NCBI RefSeq assembly: GCF_900182695.1
Contig: NZ_FXTK01000013.1
Location: 1-64,000, forward strand
Direction of reading: 5' to 3'
Length of the DNA stretch: 64,000 nucleotides
DNA from: Paracoccus laeviglucosivorans
Lineage (GTDB): Bacteria; Pseudomonadota; Alphaproteobacteria; Rhodobacterales; Rhodobacteraceae
Below, one piece after another: positions 24,285 to 32,983 of the stretch. The notes under the pieces were generated by a model. It was not told the origin of the DNA and made no database searches. It saw nothing but the letters and a program-made list of their open reading frames with translations. The first letter of the stretch is position 1; the number at the start of each line of letters is the position of its first letter. The position numbers were made by a program, and so were the translations under genes.

Positions 24285-26138
24285 ATGCACAATTTCTTTG
24301 CCCGCATGATCGACGCATTCCGGCCTGCCGACGGCCCACCGCCGCGCACGCTGTTTGCGTTCTTTCGCTGGTGCCTTGCGGGCGCGTGGCCCGGTCTGAC
24401 GCTGGCAGCCATTGCATCCGCATTGGGCGGCGTGGCCGATGTGATCTCGGCGGTGCTGCTGGGCTGGGTGATCGACGCGGTGGTATCCACCCCCGCCGAT
24501 CAGTTCTGGAGCCAGCAGGGCTGGCTGGTCTTTACCTTCGTCGCGTTCTTCCTTGTCGTGCGTCCTGCCGTCTTTGGGCTGTCCACGGCCAGTTCCAGCG
24601 TGATGATCGGGCCGAACGTGCTGCCCCTGGTGCTGTCGAGGCTGCATCGCTGGACGATGGGTCATTCCGTCACCTTCTTCGACAACGACTTTGCCGGACG
24701 CATCGCGCAAAAGCAGATGCAGACCGCGCGGGCCGTCACCGATGTCGCGTCCGAGATGGTGAACGTGGTGGCTTTCGCGCTGGCCTCGGTCCTTGGGTCG
24801 GCGGCGTTTCTGATCGGCGTCGATGCTTTCGGCGCGCTGGCGCTGCTGGTCTGGCTTGTGTCCTATGTCGCGCTGATCCGCTATTTCCTGCCGCGTATCC
24901 GCACCCGCTCGGCCAGCCGGGCATCGGCCCGCGCGATGGTGACGGGGCAGGTCGTCGATACGATCACCAATATCAAGACCGTCAAGCTGTTCGCCAACGC
25001 CGCGCATGAAGACCGCACCGCACTTGGCGCGATGGCCGGTTTTCGCGAACGCGCGCTGGATTTCGGGCGCGTCAGCACATGGTTCCGCCTGTCGCTGATG
25101 ACCATTGCGGGCGCGCTGCCGGTGATCCTTGTCGGTGGCACGATGTATCTGTGGCATCACGGCATGGCCACGGCGGGCGACATTGCAGCATCGGGTGCCA
25201 TCGCGATGCGGCTGGCACAGATGACCGGCTGGGTCAGCATGGCGTTGATGGGCGTCTGGGGCTCGATCGGCGAGGTCGAGGACGGGATGCAGACCCTGTC
25301 GCCCCCGCACAGCCTGACCGATGCACCCGATGCGCTGGTGCTGGGCCGTGCCTTGGGCCGGATCGACTTTGACCATGTGGATTTCGCCTATGGCCGCGAA
25401 GGCGGCGGCATCCGCGACATGGATCTGCATATCGCGGCGGGGGAAAAGCTGGGGATCGTCGGCGCCTCGGGCGCGGGCAAATCCACGATGGTTTCGCTGC
25501 TGTTGCGACTTTACGATGTCGAACGCGGCGCGGTCCGGGTCGATGGCCATGACGTGCGGCAGGTGACGCAGGAAAGCCTGCGCCGCAATATCGCGATGGT
25601 CACGCAGGAAACCGCGATGTTCAACCGCTCGGCGCGTGAGAACATCCTTTATGGCCGCCCCGACGCCACGGATGACAAAATCTTTGCCGCCGCCCGCGCC
25701 GCCGAAGCGCATGAGTTTATCCTGACATTGCAGGACCATGCGGGCCGCACGGGCTATGACGCACATCTGGGCGAACGCGGGGTGAAGCTGTCCGGCGGCC
25801 AGCGCCAGCGCATCGCCTTGGCCCGTGCGCTGCTGAAGGACGCCCCGATCCTGATCATGGACGAGGCGACGAGCGCGCTGGACAGCGAGGTCGAGGCGCA
25901 GGTGCAGGACGCCTTGCACCGCGCCATGCGGGGCAAGACCGTGCTGGCCATCGCCCACCGCCTTTCCACCATCGCCGAACTGGACCGCATCATCGTGCTG
26001 GAGGCCGGGCGCATCGTCGAACAAGGCACCCATGCCGAACTGCTGACCCGCAACGGCACTTATGCGCGCTACTGGAACCGCCAGTCGGGCGGCTTTCTTG
26101 GCACCGACGATGACGACACGACCGAGGCTGCCGAGTGA
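24285..26138 (+). CDS. ABC exporter, fused permease/ATPase (MsbA-like)
   Basis: A 617-aa half-transporter. Six hydrophobic helices fill about residues 25-320. The nucleotide-binding domain has Walker A GASGAGKSTM, signature KLSGGQRQRIALARALL, Walker B ILIMDEATSALD and the H-loop IAHRLST. It is probably a homodimer exporting a lipid or small molecule. The start ATG at 24285 follows cca by 5 bases; the open frame runs on upstream in a shadow of cca. Its stop overlaps the GTG of the next methyltransferase. The substrate is not readable. Confidence 0.9.
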   Translation: MHNFFARMIDAFRPADGPPPRTLFAFFRWCLAGAWPGLTLAAIASALGGVADVISAVLLGWVIDAVVSTPADQFWSQQGWLVFTFVAFFLVVRPAVFGLSTASSSVMIGPNVLPLVLSRLHRWTMGHSVTFFDNDFAGRIAQKQMQTARAVTDVASEMVNVVAFALASVLGSAAFLIGVDAFGALALLVWLVSYVALIRYFLPRIRTRSASRASARAMVTGQVVDTITNIKTVKLFANAAHEDRTALGAMAGFRERALDFGRVSTWFRLSLMTIAGALPVILVGGTMYLWHHGMATAGDIAASGAIAMRLAQMTGWVSMALMGVWGSIGEVEDGMQTLSPPHSLTDAPDALVLGRALGRIDFDHVDFAYGREGGGIRDMDLHIAAGEKLGIVGASGAGKSTMVSLLLRLYDVERGAVRVDGHDVRQVTQESLRRNIAMVTQETAMFNRSARENILYGRPDATDDKIFAAARAAEAHEFILTLQDHAGRTGYDAHLGERGVKLSGGQRQRIALARALLKDAPILIMDEATSALDSEVEAQVQDALHRAMRGKTVLAIAHRLSTIAELDRIIVLEAGRIVEQGTHAELLTRNGTYARYWNRQSGGFLGTDDDDTTEAAE

Positions 26139-27352
26139 CCATCTGGACTGTTGAGCGGCTGGGCCGCAAAGGCGACGGCGTCGCCATTTCCGGCGACGCG
26201 CGCGCCCTGGCCCCGCTGACCCTGCCCGGCGAACAGATCGAGGGCGAGGCGGCAGAGGGTCGCATCGCCGCGCCGCGCATCCTTGCCCCCTCGGACCAGC
26301 GGGTCAGGCCCGCCTGCCAGCATTATCGCGCCTGCGGTGGCTGTTCGCTGATGCACGGGTCCGAGGATTTCGTGAAGGGCTGGAAAGTCGGCGTGGTTGA
26401 ACAGGCGTTGCGCGCGCAAGGGCTGGCTGCGCCGATTGCGGGGGTCCACGTCTCGCCGCCCCGGTCGCGACGGCGCGCGGTCCTGTCGGGACGGCGCACC
26501 AAGAAAGGCGCGCTTCTGGGCTTTCACGCCCGCGCCTCGGATGTGATCGTGGACATTGCCGATTGCCACATCCTGCGTCCCGCCATTCAGGACGCGCTGC
26601 CGCTGCTGCGTCGGATTGTCGTCGCAGGCGCATCGCGTTCGGCCGAGGTGTCGCTGGTCGTCGTCGATACGCCTGCCGGTCTGGACGTGACCGCGACAGG
26701 CGGAAAACCGATGGAGCCTGCGCTGTTCCAGACCCTTGCCGCGCTGGCGGACGAAGGCGATCTGGCGCGGCTGACATGGGACGGGCAGTCGATCACCCGC
26801 CGCCCGCCCGCGATCCCCTTTGGCCGCGCGCAGGTCGTGCCGCCTGCCGGAGGGTTCCTGCAAGCCACGCAGGAGGGCGAGGCGGCACTGGTCGGCGCAG
26901 TGCGCGACATCACCCGCGGCGCAGGTCGGGTGCTGGACCTGTTTTCGGGCTGCGGCACATTCACCCTACCCTTGGCCGAAGGGGCCGAGGTTCACGCCGT
27001 CGAAGGGCTGACCGCCCCCCTTCAGGCATTGGACCGCGCGGCGCGCATGGCATCGCTGAAGCGAATCACGACCGAGACGCGTGACCTTGCGCGGCGCCCG
27101 TTACTGCCGGATGAGCTGAAATATCACGCGATCGTGATCGACCCTCCACGCGCCGGGGCCGAAGCTCAGGCCCGCGAAATCGCCAATTCAGGGGTCGAAA
27201 CGCTGGCTTGGGTTAGCTGCGATCCGGTCACTTTCGCAAGGGATGCGCGGATTCTGGCCGAAAGAAAGCTAGATATTGTGCGCCTTTACGTTGTCGATCA
27301 GTTCCGCTGGTCGCCCCATGTGGAAACCGTGGCGGAAATTCGCCGAAACTAG
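26135..27352 (+). CDS. Class I SAM-dependent RNA (uracil-5) methyltransferase, TrmA/RlmD family
   Basis: A 405-aa protein with a GTG start that overlaps the preceding stop. A TRAM-like N-terminus is followed by the iron-sulfur cysteines in ACQHYRACGGCSLMH (C-x5-C-x2-C) and DCHILRP. The Rossmann part has LDLFSGCGTFTLPLAEGA, IDPPRAGA and the catalytic Cys in WVSCDPVTFARDA. These features place it with RlmD/RlmC/TrmA enzymes that make m5U in rRNA or tRNA. Alphaproteobacteria often have a single member, so the exact RNA target is open. Confidence 0.9.
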   Translation: MTIWTVERLGRKGDGVAISGDARALAPLTLPGEQIEGEAAEGRIAAPRILAPSDQRVRPACQHYRACGGCSLMHGSEDFVKGWKVGVVEQALRAQGLAAPIAGVHVSPPRSRRRAVLSGRRTKKGALLGFHARASDVIVDIADCHILRPAIQDALPLLRRIVVAGASRSAEVSLVVVDTPAGLDVTATGGKPMEPALFQTLAALADEGDLARLTWDGQSITRRPPAIPFGRAQVVPPAGGFLQATQEGEAALVGAVRDITRGAGRVLDLFSGCGTFTLPLAEGAEVHAVEGLTAPLQALDRAARMASLKRITTETRDLARRPLLPDELKYHAIVIDPPRAGAEAQAREIANSGVETLAWVSCDPVTFARDARILAERKLDIVRLYVVDQFRWSPHVETVAEIRRN

Positions 27353-27418
27353 CGAAATTTTAACCCCCGTGGTATCTGATGCCCAAAGAAACAGTGCATC
27401 AGCACGCAGAGGGCAGTG

Positions 27419-27946
27419 ATGATACGGGCATTTCGCGCATTGATCGCGGTGGTCGCAGTTGCGCTTGTGGCAAGTTGCGGCGGCGGGGACAGTCAACTCC
27501 CCAGTAAACCGCAGCCCTATTCGGGGCCGCCGGTCACGCAGGTCATCGTCAAGAAGACCGAGCGGAAGATGTATCTGGTCGCAGGCAAGAATGTCGTGCG
27601 CAGCTATGACATCGGCCTTGGCAGCCAACCCATGGGCGCAAAGCAATACGAAGGCGATGGAAAGACCCCCGAAGGGATGTATTTCATCGACCGCAAGAAC
27701 CCTTACAGCCGCTATCACCTGTCGCTGGGCATCTCGTATCCCTCGGCCCGCGACATCGCCCATGCGACGCAAATGGGTCAGCGCCCCGGCGGCGACATCA
27801 TGATCCATGGCCTTGGACCGGAGGGAAAAAACCTGATCAAGCAGCGCCGCGACTGGACCGCGGGCTGCATCGCGGTGAACGACGATGAGATCGAAGAGAT
27901 CTTCTCGTTGCTCAACCCCGGCGTCGCGGTGTTCATCTATCCCTGA
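27419..27946 (+). CDS. L,D-transpeptidase (YkuD) lipoprotein
   Basis: A 175-aa exported protein. A hydrophobic signal ends in the lipobox LVASCGGG, so the mature protein is lipid-anchored. The YkuD domain (about 40-175) carries the catalytic signature IMIHGLG and later DWTAGCIAVNDDEI with the nucleophile Cys. It would make 3-3 crosslinks or attach proteins to peptidoglycan in the periplasm. GAGGG precedes the ATG at 27419 by 5 bases; an adjacent GTG at 27416 is an alternative. A strong terminator follows. Confidence 0.9.
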   Translation: MIRAFRALIAVVAVALVASCGGGDSQLPSKPQPYSGPPVTQVIVKKTERKMYLVAGKNVVRSYDIGLGSQPMGAKQYEGDGKTPEGMYFIDRKNPYSRYHLSLGISYPSARDIAHATQMGQRPGGDIMIHGLGPEGKNLIKQRRDWTAGCIAVNDDEIEEIFSLLNPGVAVFIYP

Positions 27947-27977
27947 ACCCGCAGTCTTGCAGCGGTGATCTGATACG

Positions 27978-28008
27978 CAGTCCGGCCAAGGCCGGACTGT
28001 TTTCGTTT
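27978..28008 (+). terminator. Terminator after the YkuD lipoprotein gene
   Basis: A 10-bp perfect stem CAGTCCGGCC/GGCCGGACTG (27978-27987, 27990-27999) is followed by TTTTCGTTT. Confidence 0.8.
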
Positions 28009-28049
28009 CATGGCCCAAACGTCGTCCGCCGCAAGGGACCAGAAATGGC

Positions 28050-28072
28050 AAAGGCCGGGGAAATCCCCGGCC
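28050..28072 (-). terminator. Terminator of the CAP-domain gene
   Basis: GGCCGGGG/CCCCGGCC stem with loop AAAT (28053-28072); on the reverse strand it is followed by a short T-run. Confidence 0.6.
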
Positions 28073-28092
28073 CTGATCTTGGTGCGGATCGC

Positions 28093-28680
28093 TTAGAAAC
28101 CCGGATTGGTCGGCATATAGCCCGCAGCAGCCGCAGCAAAACCACCGCCCGGCGCAGCGCCCGTGGCCGAACCGCCCGCGGTCAGCAACACCCACCAGAC
28201 CTTGCCCGAGGGTTCCTGATACCAGCCCACGCCGAATTCGGTCGCGCGGGGGTCCATGACCACATCGCGCGTGTCGCGGGTCTGCATCCATGCGTTCAGC
28301 GTGGTGATGTCATTTTCGTAGGTTTCCGAGATGTTCTCACCGATCAGGTGGCCCATGAAGCCCTGACGACGGATACGGTCCAGCGGCGACGAACCGTCCG
28401 ACCCGAAATGCCACGCCCGGTTTTGTGCCGACATATCACGGGCATGTGCCTTGGCGGCGATGGTCAGCATCGGGTTTTCGGTCAGCGGCCCTGCGCCGAC
28501 ATTGGCGCGCAGCATGTTCATCTGGCCGCCAAGACGCGGCGCGATCTGCGCCTCTTCCTTGGGAGTGATCTTATAGGCGACGGGCAGCGGCTGACCGTCG
28601 GGGCCGAGTTGCACCTGCGGCCGGGTGCAGGCCGTCAAGGCCAGCGCCGCGCACAGCACAAGGGTTGAGATTTTAAACAT
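28093..28680 (-). CDS. CAP (SCP/PR-1) domain lipoprotein
   Basis: A 195-aa protein. The signal MFKISTLVLCAALALTAC ends in a lipobox (LTAC), so it should be membrane-anchored. Residues of about 50-175 form a CAP domain: MLRANVGAGPLTENPMLTIAAKAHARDMS (first His), GENISETY (G-E-N motif) and DPRATEFGVGWYQ. Bacterial CAP proteins are extracytoplasmic and of unclear activity. The C-terminus is a Gly/Ala-rich tail (GAAPGGGFAAAAAGYMP). It sits between two L,D-transpeptidase genes. Confidence 0.85.
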   Translation of the reverse strand: MFKISTLVLCAALALTACTRPQVQLGPDGQPLPVAYKITPKEEAQIAPRLGGQMNMLRANVGAGPLTENPMLTIAAKAHARDMSAQNRAWHFGSDGSSPLDRIRRQGFMGHLIGENISETYENDITTLNAWMQTRDTRDVVMDPRATEFGVGWYQEPSGKVWWVLLTAGGSATGAAPGGGFAAAAAGYMPTNPGF

Positions 28681-28756
28681 GATGGACCTGTCCCGAGATA
28701 TTTTGCGACAGCTTTACAAAAGCGTCCCGCCCGCTTCAAACCCAAGATTGCGTGAG

Positions 28757-28781
28757 CGCAACAGGGTGCGACGCTGTTGCG
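28757..28781. promoter_or_regulatory. Inverted repeat CGCAACAG-N9-CTGTTGCG
   Basis: A perfect 8-bp inverted repeat lies in the 224-base gap between the divergent CAP-domain gene and the Tat L,D-transpeptidase. It may be a regulator site; nothing else in the gap is recognisable. Confidence 0.4.
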
Positions 28782-28904
28782 ACAATGACGCTTGTTTGAA
28801 TTGCGCGGTTCAACGAACAGGCGTAATCCCGCGCATAGCAAAATCTCATTCCAATACGGAAAAAGAAGACCGCGGTCAGGCGGTCCGCACATCAGGAGCG
28901 ACAC

Positions 28905-29561
28905 ATGAAGACGCCGAACAACCCGGTCTCGCGCCGGACCTTTCTGACGACCTCGGTTGCAGTCGGGGCAGCGGCGCTGGCGGCACCCGCCATCGCGCAG
29001 CAGATCGACCCCTATACCGGCCAGCCGATCATCGGCGCGGCAGGTGGCGCGACGCCGGATGCGGGCCGGGTGCAGTATGACAACAGTCAGGATTCGCGCC
29101 GCAACATCTCCAGCTTCCACGCGCAGGACTGGCAGCCCTATTTCTCGAACCTGACCAACGGCGCGATTCTGGTCGACCTGAATTCGCGCGCGCTGCATTT
29201 CTGGTCCGAAGATCAGACGGTTTACAAACTGTTCCCGACCTCGGTCCCGGTCAGCCCTGACCTGACCCGCACCGGCCGGACCGAGATCATCAAGAAAGTG
29301 CTTGGCCCGACCTGGGCCCCCACGCCCGAGATGAAGAAGCGGAACCCCGAATGGCCGGATTTCGTGCCTGCCGGCGACCCACTGAACCCGATGGGCACCC
29401 ATGCCCTGTGGCTGAGCTGGCAGTATTACCGCATCCACGGCACGCATGACACGCGCAAGATCGGCCGCAAATCGTCGAACGGCTGCATCGGGATGTATAA
29501 CGAACACATCAAGCAGATGTATGACCTGACCAAAGTCGGCACGCAGGTTCTGGTGCTGTGA
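28905..29561 (+). CDS. L,D-transpeptidase with Tat signal
   Basis: A 218-aa YkuD-family protein of the ErfK/YbiS type. The N-terminus has a twin-arginine signal, SRRTFLTTSVAVGAAALAAPAIA. The catalytic block is YRIHGTHDTRKIGRKSSNGC followed by IGMYNEHI, with the nucleophile Cys near residue 193. TDL-like LVDLNSRALHFW precedes it. It remodels peptidoglycan or anchors outer-membrane proteins. Use of the Tat route contrasts with the lipoprotein paralogue at 27.4 kb. An AGGAGCG site precedes the ATG and a terminator follows. Confidence 0.9.
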   Translation: MKTPNNPVSRRTFLTTSVAVGAAALAAPAIAQQIDPYTGQPIIGAAGGATPDAGRVQYDNSQDSRRNISSFHAQDWQPYFSNLTNGAILVDLNSRALHFWSEDQTVYKLFPTSVPVSPDLTRTGRTEIIKKVLGPTWAPTPEMKKRNPEWPDFVPAGDPLNPMGTHALWLSWQYYRIHGTHDTRKIGRKSSNGCIGMYNEHIKQMYDLTKVGTQVLVL

Positions 29562-29563
29562 TC

Positions 29564-29590
29564 CAAAAAGGCCCCTTCGGGGGCCTTTTT
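29564..29590 (+). terminator. Terminator after the Tat L,D-transpeptidase
   Basis: AAAAAGGCCCC-TTC-GGGGGCCTTTTT, a stem with flanking A- and T-runs, directly after the stop codon. Confidence 0.85.
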
Positions 29591-29613
29591 CATTACGTGA
29601 TACGGGGGCAATC

Positions 29614-30063
29614 ATGCGCACCGACCACGCGGAACGCCATATCGCGGCCAGCCCCAAGGTTGTCTATTGCGCGCTGACCGATCGCGACATGATCCAGAAC
29701 TGGTTGCCGCCCCAAGGCGCGCGCGGGCAGGTCGATCTGTTCGAGCCATGGCCCGGCGGCAGGTTCGTGATGACGCTGATTTTCGATCAGGCGGGCAGCG
29801 GCAAAACTTCGGACGATACGGATGCCGTCGCGGGCGAATTTCTGGAATTGGTCCCCGACCGGCTGGTGCGGCAGCGTTTCACCTTTCAGTCCGACGATCC
29901 GGCCTTTGCCGGGGTAATGGTCATGTCATGGGCGATCACGCCCATGCAGACGGGCACGACGCTGACCGTCACCGCCGAAAATGTCCCTGCGGGGATCGGC
30001 GCCGAAGATCACCGCGCCGCCATGGCGTCGTCGCTGGAAAATCTGGCGCGGCTGGTCGAGTGA
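29614..30063 (+). CDS. SRPBCC/AHSA1 domain protein
   Basis: A 149-aa START-like (AHSA1) fold protein. It opens ERHIAASPKVVYCALTDRDMIQNWLPPQG, the usual helix-grip start, then WPGGRFVMTLIF, and ends with a long helix (DHRAAMASSLENLARLVE). These proteins bind hydrophobic ligands; the exact role is unknown. The gene converges on hemH, with stops 1 base apart. Confidence 0.85.
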   Translation: MRTDHAERHIAASPKVVYCALTDRDMIQNWLPPQGARGQVDLFEPWPGGRFVMTLIFDQAGSGKTSDDTDAVAGEFLELVPDRLVRQRFTFQSDDPAFAGVMVMSWAITPMQTGTTLTVTAENVPAGIGAEDHRAAMASSLENLARLVE

Positions 30064-30064
30064 C

Positions 30065-31087
30065 CTAGATCCACCCCGTCAGGTTTTCGCCGATGATCGT
30101 TGTCAGCACGTCGATATGCGCGGCATCGGCGTTCAGGCAGGGGATATAGGTGAATTCCTTGCCGCCCGCATGTTCGAACGCCTCGCGGATTTCGCCCTGA
30201 ATTTCCTCCAGCGTCTCGATGCAATCCGAGGAGAAAGCGGGCGAGATCACGGCGATTTCCGTGATCCCCTGACGCGCCAGTTCAGCGACATGTTCGACGG
30301 TATAGGGTTTCAGCCACTCCTCGCGTCCGAACACCGATTGAAAGGTGGTGTCGATGACACCCTTGTCCCAGCCCAACCGTTCACGCAGCAGACGTGAGGT
30401 CTTTTGGCAGTGGCAATGATAGGGGTCGCCCTGCATCAGATAGCGTTTCGGCATCCCGTGATAGCTGGCGACCAGCTTTTTCGGCACGCGCCCGCCCAAG
30501 GCACGCTCGACCGAGCCTGCCAGCGCGTCGATATAGTCGGCGCGGTCGAAATAGGGCGCAACGGTGCGGGCGGCGGGTTGCCACGTCTGCTGCATCAAGG
30601 CGCGAAAGAATTGGTCATTGGCCGTGGCCGAGGTCGCGCCCGCGTATTGCGGATAAAGCGGCAGGAACAGGATCTTGTCGCAGCCCGCCTTGACCATCCG
30701 GTCCACCGCCGACGCGGTCGAGGGGTTGCCGTAACGCATGCAGAAATCGACCATCACCCGATCGCCCCAAAGCGTCGCCGCGCGGTCGCGTAGCGCCGCC
30801 ACCTGTTCCTTGGTGATGGTCATCAACGGGCTTTCATTCGCCTCGTTGTTCCAGATGGTCTTGTAATTCGCCCCCGAGGTGAAGGGCCGCTTGGACAGGA
30901 TGATCCCCTGTAGGATCGGCTGCCATTTCCAGCGCGGCAGGTCGATGACGCGCTTGTCCGACAGAAATTCCGACAGGTAACGGCGCATCGACCAGTAGTC
31001 GGTGGCATCCGGCGTGCCCAGATTGGCGATCAGCACGCCGATACGCGGGGCGGCAACCTTGGGATGGTCAGCGGAGAGATGGCTCAT
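30065..31087 (-). CDS. hemH: Ferrochelatase
   Basis: A 340-aa ferrochelatase that inserts Fe2+ into protoporphyrin IX as the last step of haem synthesis. Family blocks are IGVLIANLGTPDA, ESPLMTITKEQ, MRYGNPS, LPLYPQYAGATSAT, LVASYHGMPKRYL with the catalytic His, and ISPAFSSDCIETLEEI with the conserved Glu. It has no C-terminal 2Fe-2S cysteine cluster. The start overlaps the stop of the NDUFAF5-like gene by ATGA. Confidence 0.95.
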   Translation of the reverse strand: MSHLSADHPKVAAPRIGVLIANLGTPDATDYWSMRRYLSEFLSDKRVIDLPRWKWQPILQGIILSKRPFTSGANYKTIWNNEANESPLMTITKEQVAALRDRAATLWGDRVMVDFCMRYGNPSTASAVDRMVKAGCDKILFLPLYPQYAGATSATANDQFFRALMQQTWQPAARTVAPYFDRADYIDALAGSVERALGGRVPKKLVASYHGMPKRYLMQGDPYHCHCQKTSRLLRERLGWDKGVIDTTFQSVFGREEWLKPYTVEHVAELARQGITEIAVISPAFSSDCIETLEEIQGEIREAFEHAGGKEFTYIPCLNADAAHIDVLTTIIGENLTGWI

Positions 31088-31923
31088 GCCTGCGGCTTCC
31101 TTATGCTTGCAAGCGCATCCGCCAAGGACATCTTGGCCGAACCGGGGCGGAGCGGTTTTTGCTGACTGTCATCGGGTGCCCAACCCGTCAGGAAAACCAG
31201 TTCGAACGTCGCGCGGATACGGTCGGCGTTATCCGGGTCGGCATGGCTTTCGGCATAGATCTCGGCGGCGCGCATCAGCACGTCGCGGCGCGTCGGATGG
31301 CGCAGGCGGGCGGCCAGCGCATTGCCTTCGCCCATGCCGCGCAGATCGCGGGCCAGATGGAACAGGTTGCGATAGCTGACATTCTGGCTGATCTGATCGG
31401 CCACCGGCAGCGCCAGACCGGCACGGCCCAGAAGCGCGCCAAGATCGCGGATCTCGCCCATCGGCAGCACGCGGGGCGACAGGCCGCCCGCCACCTGCGC
31501 CTCGGCACGGGTCAGGGCGTCGCGCAATTCGTGCAGGGTGCGACCTGCGGGAAAGGCCGCGATGAACAGGCCGTCCGGGCGCAGCGCACGTGTCGCCTGC
31601 GCGATCTGGCCCACCGGGTCTTCGGACCAGTGCAGCGACATGGCGTGAACGACCAGATCATGCGCGCCGGGGCGCAGATCCAGCGTAGGCGCGTCGGTGA
31701 CGACGGTCGCGCCCGGAATGGCCCTGGCCCAGAATTCCGGGTGGCCGGTCACGACGGCGATGTCGGTAAAGGCTCTGTTAACCTCTGCCCGCCTAAACTC
31801 GATCTCGTCGGCGACGATTCGATGCAGGAAATCGACGGGGCCGATGCGGTTTGCGCGGGCGCGGTTGCGCGTCAGGGCAGAACGGTCGGTCAGCTTCGGA
31901 ACGGGGCTTTGGTGAGGCGTCAT
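31084..31923 (-). CDS. NDUFAF5-like methyltransferase-fold protein
   Basis: A 279-aa class I SAM-fold protein. It resembles mitochondrial NDUFAF5 (C20orf7) and its alphaproteobacterial relatives more than BioC. Marks are DFLHRIVADEIEFR at the start, LVVHAMSLHWSEDPVGQIAQ, ALRPDGLFIAAFPAGRTLHELRDAL and the typical FHLARDLRGMGEGNALAAR. NDUFAF5 hydroxylates an arginine of complex I; the bacterial role is inferred at best. The ATG at 31923 shares two bases with the comF ATG on the other strand; a TTG at 31935 is an alternative start. Confidence 0.82.
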   Translation of the reverse strand: MTPHQSPVPKLTDRSALTRNRARANRIGPVDFLHRIVADEIEFRRAEVNRAFTDIAVVTGHPEFWARAIPGATVVTDAPTLDLRPGAHDLVVHAMSLHWSEDPVGQIAQATRALRPDGLFIAAFPAGRTLHELRDALTRAEAQVAGGLSPRVLPMGEIRDLGALLGRAGLALPVADQISQNVSYRNLFHLARDLRGMGEGNALAARLRHPTRRDVLMRAAEIYAESHADPDNADRIRATFELVFLTGWAPDDSQQKPLRPGSAKMSLADALASIRKPQA

Positions 31924-32686
31924 GGGCGTGGACAATAAGGGCCTTCGCGGCCTGATGAAAGGCGCATTGCGGCTGATCTATCCGCCGCAATGCATCGGCT
32001 GCGATGCCCCCGTCGCCGAAGAAGGGGCGCTATGCCCGACCTGCTGGGCTGCGGCGGAATTCATCGCGGGACTTTGCTGCACCCGCTGCGCAGCCCCCCT
32101 GCCCGGCGGCGGCCCCGAGGAGCATGAGGATATTGGCCTGCTGGTCTGCGACGATTGCCTGCGCGTGTCGCGCCCGTGGAACCGGGGACGGGCGGCGCTG
32201 GTCTATCGCGGCACGGGGCGGAAACTGGCGCTGATGCTGAAACATGGCGACCGGCTGGATCTTGCGCCGCCTTTGGGGGACTGGGTGGCGCGGGCAGCGG
32301 GGCCGCTGGTCAGGCGCGATATGTTGGTGATGCCCGTGCCGCTGCATCTGCGCAGGCTTGCCAAGCGCAAATACAATCAGGCCGCCTTGCTGTCGCAGCG
32401 CGTGGCGCAGGTTCATGGCCTGGAACATCTGCCCCATGCCCTGCGCCGCCTGCGCCACACGCCGATGCAGGATCACGGCACATTCGCCCAGCGTTTCGCC
32501 AATCTGCACGATGCCATCGCCGTCCATCGCCGCGTCGCGGGACGCATTCAGGGCCGCGCGGTGCTGCTGGTCGATGACGTCATGGCCTCGGGGGCGACGC
32601 TGGCTGCGGCAGCCACGGCGCTGCGGGATGCGGGATCGGGGCCGGTTTCGGTCGTGGTGCTGGCGCGCGCCGTCAAGGATACCTAA
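31922..32686 (+). CDS. comF: ComF-family phosphoribosyltransferase-like protein
   Basis: A 254-aa protein. A double zinc ribbon (CIGCDAP...CPTCW and CCTRCAAPLP...CDDCL, residues about 23-85) is followed by a phosphoribosyltransferase fold with the PRPP motif VLLVDDVMASGATL near 215-228. ComF supports DNA uptake in competent bacteria; in Rhodobacteraceae the role is less clear. The first ATG (31922) overlaps the divergent start; the ATG at 31955 (MKGALRLIYPPQC) is an alternative close to the usual family start. Confidence 0.88.
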   Translation: MGVDNKGLRGLMKGALRLIYPPQCIGCDAPVAEEGALCPTCWAAAEFIAGLCCTRCAAPLPGGGPEEHEDIGLLVCDDCLRVSRPWNRGRAALVYRGTGRKLALMLKHGDRLDLAPPLGDWVARAAGPLVRRDMLVMPVPLHLRRLAKRKYNQAALLSQRVAQVHGLEHLPHALRRLRHTPMQDHGTFAQRFANLHDAIAVHRRVAGRIQGRAVLLVDDVMASGATLAAAATALRDAGSGPVSVVVLARAVKDT

Positions 32687-32719
32687 GTAAGGGCTAAAGC
32701 AATCCAAGGACGTCCCGGA

Positions 32720-32983
32720 ATGGCCAAGGTCGAAATCTATACCACCCCCACCTGCCCCTATTGCATCGCGGCCAAGGCGCTGCTGCGCAAAAAGGGCGTC
32801 GCCTATGACGAAACCGATGTCAGCCGCGATCCCGACCTGCGCGTGGCGATGACCCAACGCGCGGGCGGCCGCCGCAGCGTGCCGCAGATCTTCATCGACG
32901 GTCAGCATGTCGGCGGCAGTGACGACATCCACCTGCTGGACCGCGAAGGCAAGCTGGACCCGATGCTGGGCATCACCGCATGA
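32720..32983 (+). CDS. grxC: Glutaredoxin 3
   Basis: An 87-aa dithiol glutaredoxin. The active site CPYC is at about residues 11-14 (TTPTCPYCIAAKALL). The GSH-binding VPQIFIDGQHVGGSDDIHLLD segment is complete. It reduces disulfides using glutathione. The stop overlaps the ATG of the nitrilase gene (ATGA). Confidence 0.94.
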   Translation: MAKVEIYTTPTCPYCIAAKALLRKKGVAYDETDVSRDPDLRVAMTQRAGGRRSVPQIFIDGQHVGGSDDIHLLDREGKLDPMLGITA

